Source: Eubacteriales bacterium
Lineage (GTDB): Bacteria; Bacillota; Clostridia; Lachnospirales; Lachnospiraceae
NCBI GenBank assembly: GCA_030536995.1
Contig: JAUNOY010000002.1
Location: forward strand, 124,001-188,000
Direction of reading: 5' to 3'
DNA length: 64,000 bases
In this document: positions 53,671 through 62,150 of the stretch, one piece after another
Numbering within the stretch: position 1 is the first letter of the stretch
Layout: each line of letters opens with the position of its first letter
Position numbers and translations under genes: made by a program
The notes under the pieces: generated by a model
The model's input: the letters and a program-made list of their open reading frames with translations, nothing else
Database searches by the model: none
What the model was told of the DNA's origin: nothing

Positions 53671-54498
53671 ATGAAAATTTTGGAATCAAAATTTGTACAG
53701 GGATTTATTAAAATGGCAAACGATGGATATCAACAGGGATGGCATGAAAGAAATGGAGGAAATTTAAGCTACCGACTGAAACCGGAAGAAGTTGAGATGA
53801 TTAAACCACGTCTCAATGCACCGGGAGAGTGGGAGCCGATTGGAACAGAGGTTCCGGGACTTGCAGGAGAATTTTTCCTGGTTACGGGAAGCGGTAAATA
53901 TTTCCGAAATATTATTGTGGATCCTGAGGTCTGTCTGGCTATTATTGAACTGGATGATGCCGGAGTAAATTACCGGATTCGCTGGGGGCTTGTGGAAGGT
54001 GGAAGACCGACAAGCGAACTGCCTACACATCTTATGAACCATGAGGTGAAGAAGAAACGAACCAATGGAAGACATCGTGTGATTTACCATGCTCACACAA
54101 CCAATATTATTGCATTATCTTTTGTTCTTCCCTTGGATGATAAAGTTTTCACGAGAGAACTATGGGAATCGGCAACAGAATGTCCGGTCGTATTTCCAGA
54201 TGGCGTAGGCGTGATTGGCTGGATGGTTCCGGGAGGAAGAGCGATTGCAGAGAAGACTGCAGAATTGATGAAAAAGTATGATGTTGTGATATGGGCACAT
54301 CATGGAATGTTCTGTTCTGGTGAAGATTTTGATCTGACCTTCGGGCTTCTTCATACAGTAGAGAAATCAGCGGAAATTCTTGTGAAAATCCTGTCTATGG
54401 CTCCACGTAAACTTCAGACCATCAGTCCGGACAATTTCCGGGATTTGGCAAAAGATTTTCATGTAACCCTTCCGGAAGAATTCTTATACGAAAAATAA
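53671..54498 (+). CDS. rhaD: Rhamnulose-1-phosphate aldolase
   Basis: 275-residue class II zinc aldolase cleaving L-rhamnulose-1-phosphate to DHAP and L-lactaldehyde; E. coli RhaD has 274. Zinc ligands: the pair in YHAHTTN (about residues 139-141) and a late HHG in WAHHGMF. The catalytic Glu lies in the SELPTHL region. ATG 53671 has TGGAGGA eight bases upstream; a frame from 53605 has no such site. No rhaA or rhaB is adjacent. Confidence 0.93.
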   Translation: MKILESKFVQGFIKMANDGYQQGWHERNGGNLSYRLKPEEVEMIKPRLNAPGEWEPIGTEVPGLAGEFFLVTGSGKYFRNIIVDPEVCLAIIELDDAGVNYRIRWGLVEGGRPTSELPTHLMNHEVKKKRTNGRHRVIYHAHTTNIIALSFVLPLDDKVFTRELWESATECPVVFPDGVGVIGWMVPGGRAIAEKTAELMKKYDVVIWAHHGMFCSGEDFDLTFGLLHTVEKSAEILVKILSMAPRKLQTISPDNFRDLAKDFHVTLPEEFLYEK

Positions 54499-54510
54499 AA
54501 AGAGATACAT

Positions 54511-54550
54511 AAAATCACCGGCGGAAAGTAAGCTTTCCGCCGGTGATTTT
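54511..54550. terminator. Strong bidirectional terminator after rhaD
   Basis: Perfect 18-bp inverted repeat with arms 54511-54528 and 54533-54550, from AAAATCACC to GGTGATTTT, with a 4-base loop. Confidence 0.94.
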
Positions 54551-54553
54551 GTG

Positions 54554-54800
54554 TAATGATTACTCAGGTCAATATTTTGCTATTAGATTATATGTGTCCT
54601 GAGAAATTTCTTTTTTCAGAGCTGAGTTCCTGATTCCATTACACCTCGTTGCTTTTTTTATGATTTTTTGGATAGATATTTCTGGAGTATACGCAAAGAG
54701 TGATTATGGGATGCAGGTGGGATTCTAGAAAAATTTTTCTGCCTTTTTGTCTGCCTATTTTTCTTTACAAGTCACACATCTGGTTTGATGTAATCCTGTT
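54554..54800. other. Intergenic stretch with nothing recognised
   Basis: AT-rich, no open frame with ribosome site on either strand, no hairpin of note. It is followed by the promoter of the DUF2899 gene. Confidence 0.5.
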
Positions 54801-54805
54801 TTGCC

Positions 54806-54858
54806 TTGACTTTTGTATCAAATGGTTTATAATACAAAAATGCAAATAAGTTGCAAAT
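54806..54858 (+). promoter_or_regulatory. Promoter and Fur-type 7-1-7 box of the DUF2899-fur operon
   Basis: TTGACT (54806-54811), 16-base spacer, TATAAT (54828-54833). Just downstream, TGCAAATAAGTTGCA (54841-54855) is a 7-1-7 inverted repeat with six of seven arm pairs, and TGCAAAT repeats again at 54852-54858. The arrangement suits a Fur-family repressor, and one is encoded two genes down. Confidence 0.65.
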
Positions 54859-54898
54859 TATACTAGAAAGAATAAAAGACAAAATCTATGGAGGAGTT

Positions 54899-55753
54899 AT
54901 GACGGAATATTTATTAGATTCTCTGAAGGACAGTGTGAGGCTGCTTCCTTTTCTTTTTCTGACATATTTATTGATGGAAACATTGGAGCATAAAGCGGGC
55001 AGTGTAGCGAGAAAAAGGATACAGACTGCCGGAAAGTTTGGGCCTTTGTGGGGAGGAATACTTGGAGTAGTTCCGCAGTGCGGATTCTCTGCTGCGGCAT
55101 CCAGCCTGTTTGCAGGAAGAGTAATCACAGTAGGAACGCTTCTGGCAATCTATTTATCCACATCAGATGAGATGCTTCCGATTATGATATCCAATGCAGT
55201 TCCTGCTGTAACCATTGCCGGAATATTAGCTACGAAAGTATGTATTGCTGTAATTTCCGGATTTTTTGTGGAATTTGTTTTTCGGTATATAATGAAACGG
55301 CAGGAGGGGAAAATAAACATACATGCAATCTGTGAAGAAGAGCGTTGCGATTGTCAGCATGGAATTGTACGTTCTGCCTTGATACACACAGGAAAGATTT
55401 TTCTGTATATCCTGTTGATTTCTCTGATATTAAATATTATTATTGGAGTAATAGGAAGAGACACACTTGCAGGACTCTTTTCCGGTTTTCCGGTAATTGG
55501 AGAAATGGCTGCCGCTTTGGTGGGGCTGATTCCCAACTGTGCATCCTCCGTTGTGATCACACAGCTTTATCTGGATGAGATTATCGGAGCAGGAGCCATG
55601 ATGTCGGGCCTTCTGGTCAATGCAGGAATCGGACTTCTTGTTCTGTTTCGATTAAATCGTGACAGGAAGCAGAACCTTTCCATCATTGCGGCTCTCTACG
55701 GGCTTGGAGTTTTCTGGGGTGTTGTCATAGAATTACTTGGAATTGTTTTTTAG
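54899..55753 (+). CDS. DUF2899/ArsP-like permease (putative manganese or metal transporter)
   Basis: 284-residue membrane protein with about eight helices and an internal two-fold repeat, marked by VPQCGFSAAASS (about 60-71) and IPNCASSVVITQ (about 218-229). A cytosolic central loop contains a metal-binding-like cluster, CEEERCDCQH. It belongs to the family annotated as putative manganese transporter or arsenic efflux permease; the true substrate is unknown. Start ATG 54899, behind GGAGGAG. The Fur-family regulator follows by 9 bases. Confidence 0.8.
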   Translation: MTEYLLDSLKDSVRLLPFLFLTYLLMETLEHKAGSVARKRIQTAGKFGPLWGGILGVVPQCGFSAAASSLFAGRVITVGTLLAIYLSTSDEMLPIMISNAVPAVTIAGILATKVCIAVISGFFVEFVFRYIMKRQEGKINIHAICEEERCDCQHGIVRSALIHTGKIFLYILLISLILNIIIGVIGRDTLAGLFSGFPVIGEMAAALVGLIPNCASSVVITQLYLDEIIGAGAMMSGLLVNAGIGLLVLFRLNRDRKQNLSIIAALYGLGVFWGVVIELLGIVF

Positions 55754-55762
55754 GAGATAGAT

Positions 55763-56170
55763 ATGGGGTATGCAACAACAAACCGAAAAAAGATAATGGA
55801 TTTTCTGAAAGCCAGCAGCGACCGGACTGTCACTGCAGCAGATGTGGATCATTATTTAAAAGAACAGGAAAGTGAAGTAAATATTACGACGATTTACCGC
55901 TATCTTGATAAGCTTGCCAAGGACGGCACAGTCATAAAATATGCGGCGGAAAAAGGATGCTGTGCGTCATATCAGTATGCGGAGCCGGGGAGAAACTGTG
56001 ATGGGCATCTTCATATGAAATGTGTAAAATGTGGTAAGATTATTCATCTGGAATGTCATTTCATGGATGAGATTTCACATCACATTGAGAAGGGGCACGG
56101 GTTTACTCTGCAGTGTAAAAATTCCATTTTATATGGTGTGTGTAAGGAATGTAAGAAAAGAGGAGAATGA
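55763..56170 (+). CDS. Fur-family metalloregulator
   Basis: 135 residues: winged helix (about 10-80, NITTIYRYLDKLAKDG), then a dimerisation domain with structural zinc pairs CVKC (about 92-95) and CKEC (about 130-133) and the regulatory His-rich segments GHLHMK and HLECH. Subtype (Zur, Fur, PerR) cannot be fixed from sequence. It is cotranscribed with the permease and overlaps the DUF3786 gene by 4 bases, so it likely controls this operon. Confidence 0.9.
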   Translation: MGYATTNRKKIMDFLKASSDRTVTAADVDHYLKEQESEVNITTIYRYLDKLAKDGTVIKYAAEKGCCASYQYAEPGRNCDGHLHMKCVKCGKIIHLECHFMDEISHHIEKGHGFTLQCKNSILYGVCKECKKRGE

Positions 56171-56841
56171 AAATGGAAATAAGCAAGCCTCAGAATCAGT
56201 CAAATTACGACAAAGTCATTGAAGAGTGGAGACTTCGTTTTCTGAAGATGGATCAGGAAGCGTTGATTGAGAAATTTCAATTGGAATCAGATGAAATGGC
56301 TGTCTATCTTACATACTTTAACTATAAAATGCGCATCGACCGATTCACAGGTGTTATCACCTATGTAGAAGAACCACAGAAAATTGCAGGTTTTAATACC
56401 TGTATGGATATCTACAACCTGTTTCATTATTCCATCGATATTCCGGTGGCATCGGGCATTCTGGTTCCCTTTCGCCAGGTAAAAAGGGTATATCCCTTTG
56501 AGGCGGCGTATAAGCGAACGGTTTTGAAAACCTTACAGGAAACTTTTTCCGGTCATGTAGAGGAGTTGAAGAATGCCTGTGAAAAGCTTGGGGGAAAGCC
56601 CCTGCCTCAGGGAGATGTGGGGTATCAGCTTTCAGTATATCCGTTTTTAGACATAGCAGTTTATTTCTGGGATGCAGACGATGAATTTGAAGCGCAGGCA
56701 AACATGCTCTTTGATTCCAATATCACTGATTTTCTCCATGAAGAAAATGTAGTCTGTGTTGCCGCAGATGCAGTATATTACCTGACAGAGGCAGCAGGGC
56801 TCGATGCAAAAGAAATTTATGCGAGCAGTGATAAGCGATAA
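56167..56841 (+). CDS. DUF3786 family protein
   Basis: 224-residue soluble protein matching the DUF3786 type (NYDKVIEEWRLRFLKMD near the N-terminus; VGYQLSVYPFLDIAVYFWDADDEF near the middle). Family function is unknown; relatives in anaerobes are sometimes annotated as corrinoid-related. The ATG at 56167 overlaps the fur stop by 4 bases; an inner ATG at 56173 is also possible. Confidence 0.78.
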   Translation: MKMEISKPQNQSNYDKVIEEWRLRFLKMDQEALIEKFQLESDEMAVYLTYFNYKMRIDRFTGVITYVEEPQKIAGFNTCMDIYNLFHYSIDIPVASGILVPFRQVKRVYPFEAAYKRTVLKTLQETFSGHVEELKNACEKLGGKPLPQGDVGYQLSVYPFLDIAVYFWDADDEFEAQANMLFDSNITDFLHEENVVCVAADAVYYLTEAAGLDAKEIYASSDKR

Positions 56842-56855
56842 AAATAACATGCAAC

Positions 56856-56929
56856 CTTACAAAAATGTAAGCTTTCACCACGATTTGTAACCCAGGTCGA
56901 TGGATGAAGGCTTTTTCTTTTGGTATAGT
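56856..56929 (+). promoter_or_regulatory. Inverted repeat and promoter of the BceAB-like transporter
   Basis: CTTACAAAAATGTAAG (56856-56871) is a perfect inverted repeat, and TATAGT (56924-56929) is a likely -10 without a good -35. This arrangement is typical of an activator-dependent promoter. The Bce-type regulator at 47.3 kb is a candidate activator. Confidence 0.55.
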
Positions 56930-56967
56930 AATGACAGAAACAAAGAACAGGTAAAGGAGAAAAAATT

Positions 56968-57735
56968 ATGTCATTACTGGAAGTAAGCAATGTAAAGAAA
57001 ATATACAGTACCCGCTTCGGCGGAAATAAAGTGCAGGCGTTGTCAAATGTTACCTTTTCCGTGGAAAAGGGAGAATTTGTTGCGATTATGGGTGAGTCTG
57101 GAAGCGGCAAAACAACGCTTTTGAATATTCTGGCGTCTCTTGACCGTCCTACAGAGGGGGAAGTCCTTCTTGAGGGAAAAAGCATCGTGAATCTTTCCGA
57201 AAAAGAAATCTCCGCATTTCGCCGGAAAAATTTAGGTTTCGTATTTCAGGACTTTAATCTTCTTGATACCTTAAGCCTTCGGGATAATATTTATCTTCCT
57301 CTTGTACTGGCTGGAGAAGACTATCGCGAGATGGCGCAGAAAATCCGCCCCATTGCCCAGGCGCTTCGGATTACAGAGCTTCTGGAAAAATATCCCTATG
57401 AGGTATCCGGAGGTCAGAAACAAAGAGTAGCAGTTGCCAGAGCACTGATTACACAGCCCCGTCTTGTGCTTGCAGACGAGCCGACAGGAGCGTTGGACTC
57501 CAAGGCAGCCGCAGCTCTTTTGTCCATGTTTGAGGAAATTAATGAGGCGGGACAGACCATTCTTATGGTAACGCACAGTGCCCAGGCGGCAAGCCATGCT
57601 TCACGGGTACTTTTTATTAAGGATGGCGAGGTGTTCCATCAGATTTACAGAGGAAATAAAACAAGACAGGAAATGTATCATATGATTTCAGATACGCTGA
57701 CGATTCTTATGACAGGTGGTGAGACAAATGCGTAA
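56968..57735 (+). CDS. BceA-like ABC transporter ATPase
   Basis: 255-residue MacB/BceA-type ATPase: Walker A GESGSGKTT (about 38-46), Q loop FQDFNLLD, signature VSGGQKQR, Walker B LVLADEPTGALD. It partners the FtsX-like permease whose start overlaps its stop by 8 bases. Such pairs remove or sense cell-wall-active peptides. AAAGGAG precedes ATG 56968. Confidence 0.92.
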   Translation: MSLLEVSNVKKIYSTRFGGNKVQALSNVTFSVEKGEFVAIMGESGSGKTTLLNILASLDRPTEGEVLLEGKSIVNLSEKEISAFRRKNLGFVFQDFNLLDTLSLRDNIYLPLVLAGEDYREMAQKIRPIAQALRITELLEKYPYEVSGGQKQRVAVARALITQPRLVLADEPTGALDSKAAAALLSMFEEINEAGQTILMVTHSAQAASHASRVLFIKDGEVFHQIYRGNKTRQEMYHMISDTLTILMTGGETNA

Positions 57736-59764
57736 AGGAATGTTTGGAAAGCTGGCTCTTGACAACATCAAACGAAACAGAAGAACCTACATTCCCTATA
57801 TGATTACCTGTATCTTCTGTATCGCCATGACCTATATGATGTTTTTTATCAATCAGAGTCCGGATTTGAGGGATAAGGTTACAGGCGGTCCCTATATTCA
57901 GAGTATCATGCTTATGGGAATTTTTGTTGTCAGCATTTTTTCCGTGATTTTTCTGTTGTACAGCAATGGATTTCTTATGAAGCAGAGACAAAAGGAAATC
58001 GGTCTGTATAATATTCTGGGTATGGAAAAGACTCATATCGGTAAGATGCTCTGCGTGGAAATGGTGATTACTTTTGGCGTGAGCTTTCTTTTGGGAATCG
58101 GATTCGGAATTTTGGGAAGTAAACTGGCGCTGCTGTTTTTGTTTAAGCTGATTCATGTTCCGGCACAGCTTGGCTTCAACATCGCATATGGGGGAATCGG
58201 CGCCTGCGCCATGATTTACGGCTCTGTCTTTATCCTGACTCTATTTAAAAATATGAGAAAAATCCATCTGAATCAGCCGGCGGAGCTCCTTCGCGGAAGC
58301 AAAAGCGGAGAGCGGGAGCCGAAAGCAAAGTGGATAATGGCGATAATAGGATTTGTATGCATCGGAGTGGGATATTATATAGCAATAACCACAGAATCGC
58401 CGCTGCAGGCAATTACCTTATTTTTTGTGGCAGTACTTCTGGTAATGGTCGGTACATATCTGGTATTTACTTCAGGAAGTATAGCCGTGCTGAAAATCAT
58501 GCGCTGGAAAAAAAGCTTCTATTATAAGACAAAAAACTTTACTGCAATTTCCGGCATGCTTTATCGAATGAGGCAGAATGCAGTTGGTCTTGCAAGTATC
58601 TGTATTTTAAGCACAGGAGTGCTTCTCATGCTTTCGGCTACCACCTGTCTGGATTTCGGTATTGAGGATATTATAGAATATCGTTATCCTTATGAAGCCG
58701 AATACAGCGTCAGATGGATAGACAGGGAACAGGAAGAAGGGTTCAGAAAGACCTTTGAAGAGTCTCTGGAGAAGAATCAGGTTCCGGCAGAGGATGTCTT
58801 TACGCAGGAATATATGGCAGTCACTTGTTTGTATAATCCGGGGGAAATTTTGATTGCAGAGCCTTCAGACTTTTCGACGCCCTCATCCATTGAATATATG
58901 GGGGAAATCGGATATCTTAATCTGGTTACAAAGGAAGAATATGAAAAAATTCAGGGAGTGGATACCGGTCTTCAGGACGGGGAGGTTCTGGTATACAGAA
59001 GCGGAGAATCGCCAGTGGAAACTATGACAGTGAATGGTGAGTCGTTCCGGGTAAATGGATGGCTGAAAGAATGGCCTCTTTATACAAAAGAAGATAAGAT
59101 TGCAAAGAATATGCTTATGGTTGTAACGGAAAATGATTTCCGAAAAATTGATGCTATCCAGCGTGAGGCGTATAAATTCCCAAGTTCTGTTCAATTGGAA
59201 ATGGGTATGAATATTGACGGAACAGAAGCGGATGAAATCCATTATGGAAAGATTGTAAGTGAGGAACTGAAGGCATATCTGGGAACATTGAGAGAGAAAG
59301 GCGATGTTTCTCAGGATGCCTATATCATGCCGAGTATCCAGCAGGAGGAATACTGGACCTTTTATACAAACAATGGCGGACTTTTATTTATCGGTATCTT
59401 CCTTGGACTTGTCTTCCTTCTGGGAACTGCAATGATTATCTATTACAAGCAGATTTCTGAGGGTTACGAGGATAAAGAACGATTTGAAATCATGCAGAAG
59501 GTAGGAATGAGCAGGAAAGAAGTGAAATCCTCCATCCGCAGACAGATTCTTATGGTATTTTTCCTTCCGCTGATTACTGCAATGATTCATATCTGCGCAG
59601 CATTTCCGTTAATCCGCAGACTGCTGATGCTCTTTGGCATGACAAATACCTCTCTGTTTATGGTGTGTACAGCAGTGACAGCGCTTGTGTTCGCCGTAAT
59701 CTATGGAATCATCTATACGATGACTGCAAAAGTATATTATAAAATTGTGGAGCGAAAAGCATAA
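57728..59764 (+). CDS. BceB-like FtsX-family permease
   Basis: 678 residues, about ten transmembrane helices. One is near the N-terminus, several at about 45-300, and three are C-terminal (about 555-670), with a large extracellular domain (about 310-540) before the last three, the typical BceB layout. With its ATPase it probably forms an antimicrobial-peptide resistance/flux-sensing module. No two-component genes are adjacent; a matching pair lies 8 kb upstream. I use ATG 57728 inside the bceA end rather than the GTG at 57716. Confidence 0.9.
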   Translation: MRKGMFGKLALDNIKRNRRTYIPYMITCIFCIAMTYMMFFINQSPDLRDKVTGGPYIQSIMLMGIFVVSIFSVIFLLYSNGFLMKQRQKEIGLYNILGMEKTHIGKMLCVEMVITFGVSFLLGIGFGILGSKLALLFLFKLIHVPAQLGFNIAYGGIGACAMIYGSVFILTLFKNMRKIHLNQPAELLRGSKSGEREPKAKWIMAIIGFVCIGVGYYIAITTESPLQAITLFFVAVLLVMVGTYLVFTSGSIAVLKIMRWKKSFYYKTKNFTAISGMLYRMRQNAVGLASICILSTGVLLMLSATTCLDFGIEDIIEYRYPYEAEYSVRWIDREQEEGFRKTFEESLEKNQVPAEDVFTQEYMAVTCLYNPGEILIAEPSDFSTPSSIEYMGEIGYLNLVTKEEYEKIQGVDTGLQDGEVLVYRSGESPVETMTVNGESFRVNGWLKEWPLYTKEDKIAKNMLMVVTENDFRKIDAIQREAYKFPSSVQLEMGMNIDGTEADEIHYGKIVSEELKAYLGTLREKGDVSQDAYIMPSIQQEEYWTFYTNNGGLLFIGIFLGLVFLLGTAMIIYYKQISEGYEDKERFEIMQKVGMSRKEVKSSIRRQILMVFFLPLITAMIHICAAFPLIRRLLMLFGMTNTSLFMVCTAVTALVFAVIYGIIYTMTAKVYYKIVERKA

Positions 59765-59777
59765 GGAATACACGAAG

Positions 59778-59804
59778 AACACAGCCGGAAAGGCTGTGTT
59801 TTTT
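59778..59804 (+). terminator. Terminator after bceB-like gene
   Basis: AACACAGCC / GGCTGTGTT stem with a short loop, followed by six T. Confidence 0.92.
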
Positions 59805-59910
59805 GTGTGGAAGAGATGGTTGAATTTCTTTCTTTAAAGTGCTAATATAATATAACTTGAGTATTTTCTGTGATGTGTTCAGTACATATAGAGAAAGAGG
59901 GGGATTTACT

Positions 59911-60645
59911 GTGAAAAGCGAAAGCTTCAAAAGAGGTTTAAAGGATGGAGTACCAATTGGACTGGGATATTTTGCTGTGTCTTTTACTTTCGGAATGATG
60001 GCGGTTTCAGGGGGGCTGAGTATCTGGCAGGCGGTTTTGATTTCTCTGACAAATCTTACGTCTGCGGGACAGTTTGCCGGACTTGAGATTATCCTTATGC
60101 AGGGTTCATACTGGGAGATGGCATTGACTCAGCTGATTATCAATCTCAGGTATTGTCTGATGTCCTTTTCTCTTGCGCAGAAGCTGTGCAGAGATGAAGC
60201 GCGGATTCACCGCTACGGTGTTGCTTTCGGAGTGACGGACGAGATTTTCGGAATCAGTGTCAGCAGACCGGGAGCGGTCAGCGCTTTTTATAATTACGGG
60301 GCAATGTGTGTGGCGATTCCCGGATGGACACTTGGAACTCTTGCAGGGGCAATTTCCGGAAATCTGCTTCCGGATTTTATGATCAGCGCATTGAGTGTGG
60401 CGATTTATGGAATGTTTCTTGCAATAATCATTCCACCTGTAAAGAAAAACAAAGCGATTCTGGGAGTTGTGGCAGTTTCTATGGCAGTGAGCAGTCTGTT
60501 TGCCGTAGTTCCTGCACTGAAAAAAGTATCTTCCGGTTTTGTGATCATCATTACAACCATTCTTGTTGCAGGGGGAGCTGCATATTTCTGTCCGATTCAG
60601 GAGGATGCGACTACGATAGAAAAGAACACAGAGGAGGAAGCTTAA
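59911..60645 (+). CDS. azlC: AzlC-family branched-chain amino acid exporter subunit
   Basis: 244-residue membrane protein of the AzlC family (GLKDGVPIGLGYFAVSFTFG at residues 8-27; LTSAGQFAG; GVTDEIFG). With AzlD it forms an amino-acid export permease for branched-chain amino acids or analogues. GTG 59911, behind GAGGGGGA, is chosen; the frame open from 59857 has no ribosome site. azlD begins immediately at the stop. Confidence 0.92.
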   Translation: MKSESFKRGLKDGVPIGLGYFAVSFTFGMMAVSGGLSIWQAVLISLTNLTSAGQFAGLEIILMQGSYWEMALTQLIINLRYCLMSFSLAQKLCRDEARIHRYGVAFGVTDEIFGISVSRPGAVSAFYNYGAMCVAIPGWTLGTLAGAISGNLLPDFMISALSVAIYGMFLAIIIPPVKKNKAILGVVAVSMAVSSLFAVVPALKKVSSGFVIIITTILVAGGAAYFCPIQEDATTIEKNTEEEA

Positions 60646-60969
60646 ATGAATCATAATGTTTATTTATATATTCTTGTAATGGCAGGAGTGACCTATCTTA
60701 TCCGTATGCTTCCTCTGGCGCTGTCAAAAAAAGAAATTACAAGCCCGTTTCTGAAATCTTTTCTCTTTTATGTGCCTTATGCATGTCTGGCTGCTATGAC
60801 CTTTCCTGCAATTCTGTTTTCTACAGCCAGTGTGATTTCGGCAGCAGTGGGATTTGCAGTTGCGCTTTTGGCGGCTTATAAAGAAAAAAGTCTGCTCACG
60901 GTAGCGTTGTTGGCATGTGCGGCGGTATTTATCACAGAAAGGATTTTGGAATTTGCAAATATGCTCTGA
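60646..60969 (+). CDS. azlD: AzlD-family branched-chain amino acid exporter subunit
   Basis: 107-residue membrane protein with four hydrophobic helices (TYLIRMLPLAL near the N-terminus, VPYACLAAMTFPAIL in the middle), matching AzlD. ATG follows the azlC stop with no gap; GAGGAGG lies within the end of azlC. Confidence 0.92.
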   Translation: MNHNVYLYILVMAGVTYLIRMLPLALSKKEITSPFLKSFLFYVPYACLAAMTFPAILFSTASVISAAVGFAVALLAAYKEKSLLTVALLACAAVFITERILEFANML

Positions 60970-60987
60970 AAAATCTGCCGGTTCAGG

Positions 60988-61046
60988 AAAAGCCCCCGTC
61001 GGAAGAGTCTGTATCGTAAAAGAACTCTGCCGCGGAGGCTTTTTTG
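60988..61046. terminator. Terminator between azlD and dapF
   Basis: AAAAGCCCCCG and CGGAGGCTTTTTT pair with one mismatch around a longer loop that contains a further partial stem. T tracts occur on both strands. Confidence 0.78.
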
Positions 61047-61048
61047 TT

Positions 61049-61900
61049 TTATCTTATAAAAGAAAGGTCGATTTCGCCGTCGAACACCGTTGTTGCCGGA
61101 CCGGTCATATAAACCAGATTTTCCTGCCGGTTCCAGAAGATTTCAAGGTTGCCGCCCAGAAGACGAACTGTTACAGGGGAATCGCCGTCTACATGCCCGT
61201 TCAGGATGGAAGCTACGGCAACTGCGCAGGCTCCTGTACCGCAGGCAAGTGTTTCTCCTGAACCGCGCTCCCATACGCGCATCTGTACAGTATGACGGTC
61301 CAGAACTTTGACAAATTCTGTATTTACACGATCCGGGAAAGCGATGTGGTTTTCAAATTTGGGACCGATTTTTTCGATTTCCAGATTGTCGATGTCGTCC
61401 ATGAATACAATTCCGTGAGGATTTCCCATGGAAATTGCTGTAATATGGAAGATTTCGCCGTCGATTTCCAAAGGCTCATTGATAACCTGTTCCTTTTCTG
61501 AGACGAAAGGAATTTCTTTCGGACTGAGAATCGGAGAGCCCATATTGACTTTTACTGTAGAGACTTTACCGTTTCTTACGGAAAGGTCAAGATATTTGAT
61601 GCCGCTTCTTGTAGCGACGCTGATGCTGGTTTTGTTTACAATACCATAGTCATAGGCGTATTTGGCAACACAGCGGATGCCGTTTCCGCACATAGCACCC
61701 TGAGAGCCATCCAGGTTATACATATCCATCTCGCAGTCTGCGATATCAGACGGCTTGATAAGAATCAGACCGTCTGATCCGATGCCGTAATGGCGGTCAC
61801 TGACGAATCTTGCCACTTCCGCCGGATTATCTACCGTTTCTTCAAAACAGTTTACATATACATAATCGTTGCCGATGCCGTGCATTTTTGTGAATTTCAT
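61049..61900 (-). CDS. dapF: Diaminopimelate epimerase
   Basis: 283-residue PLP-independent racemase converting LL- to meso-diaminopimelate for lysine and peptidoglycan. Both catalytic cysteines are present, in MCGNGIRC (about residue 70) and ACGTGAC (about residue 220). The substrate residue Asn in GIGNDYVY is also conserved. AAGGAGGA precedes the ATG at 61900. An extended -10 (TGGTATGAT) lies about 50 bases upstream. Confidence 0.96.
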   Translation of the reverse strand: MKFTKMHGIGNDYVYVNCFEETVDNPAEVARFVSDRHYGIGSDGLILIKPSDIADCEMDMYNLDGSQGAMCGNGIRCVAKYAYDYGIVNKTSISVATRSGIKYLDLSVRNGKVSTVKVNMGSPILSPKEIPFVSEKEQVINEPLEIDGEIFHITAISMGNPHGIVFMDDIDNLEIEKIGPKFENHIAFPDRVNTEFVKVLDRHTVQMRVWERGSGETLACGTGACAVAVASILNGHVDGDSPVTVRLLGGNLEIFWNRQENLVYMTGPATTVFDGEIDLSFIR

Positions 61901-62087
61901 ATGATGTCCTCCTTATATACTTCCCTCTTTTACACAATGCTTATTTTATATCATACCATACAGGATAAATGTTATGAAAGCGTGAATTTGAAAAAAATTA
62001 GTTATATTTTATATTTGATTTTGTATTATACATCTCAAAAAGCAGTATCTGTTATTTCGATTTTACCTTTGGTACAGAGAAAAATGA

Positions 62088-62116
62088 TTGTTGTTGCAGG
62101 AAAACCATGATACACT
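62088..62116 (+). promoter_or_regulatory. Promoter of PTS IIC gene
   Basis: TTGTTG (62088-62093), 17-base spacer, TACACT (62111-62116), close to the start codon. Confidence 0.5.
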
Positions 62117-62150
62117 AAAAAAAATATCCTAAATTTTTACAGGAGGAGAA

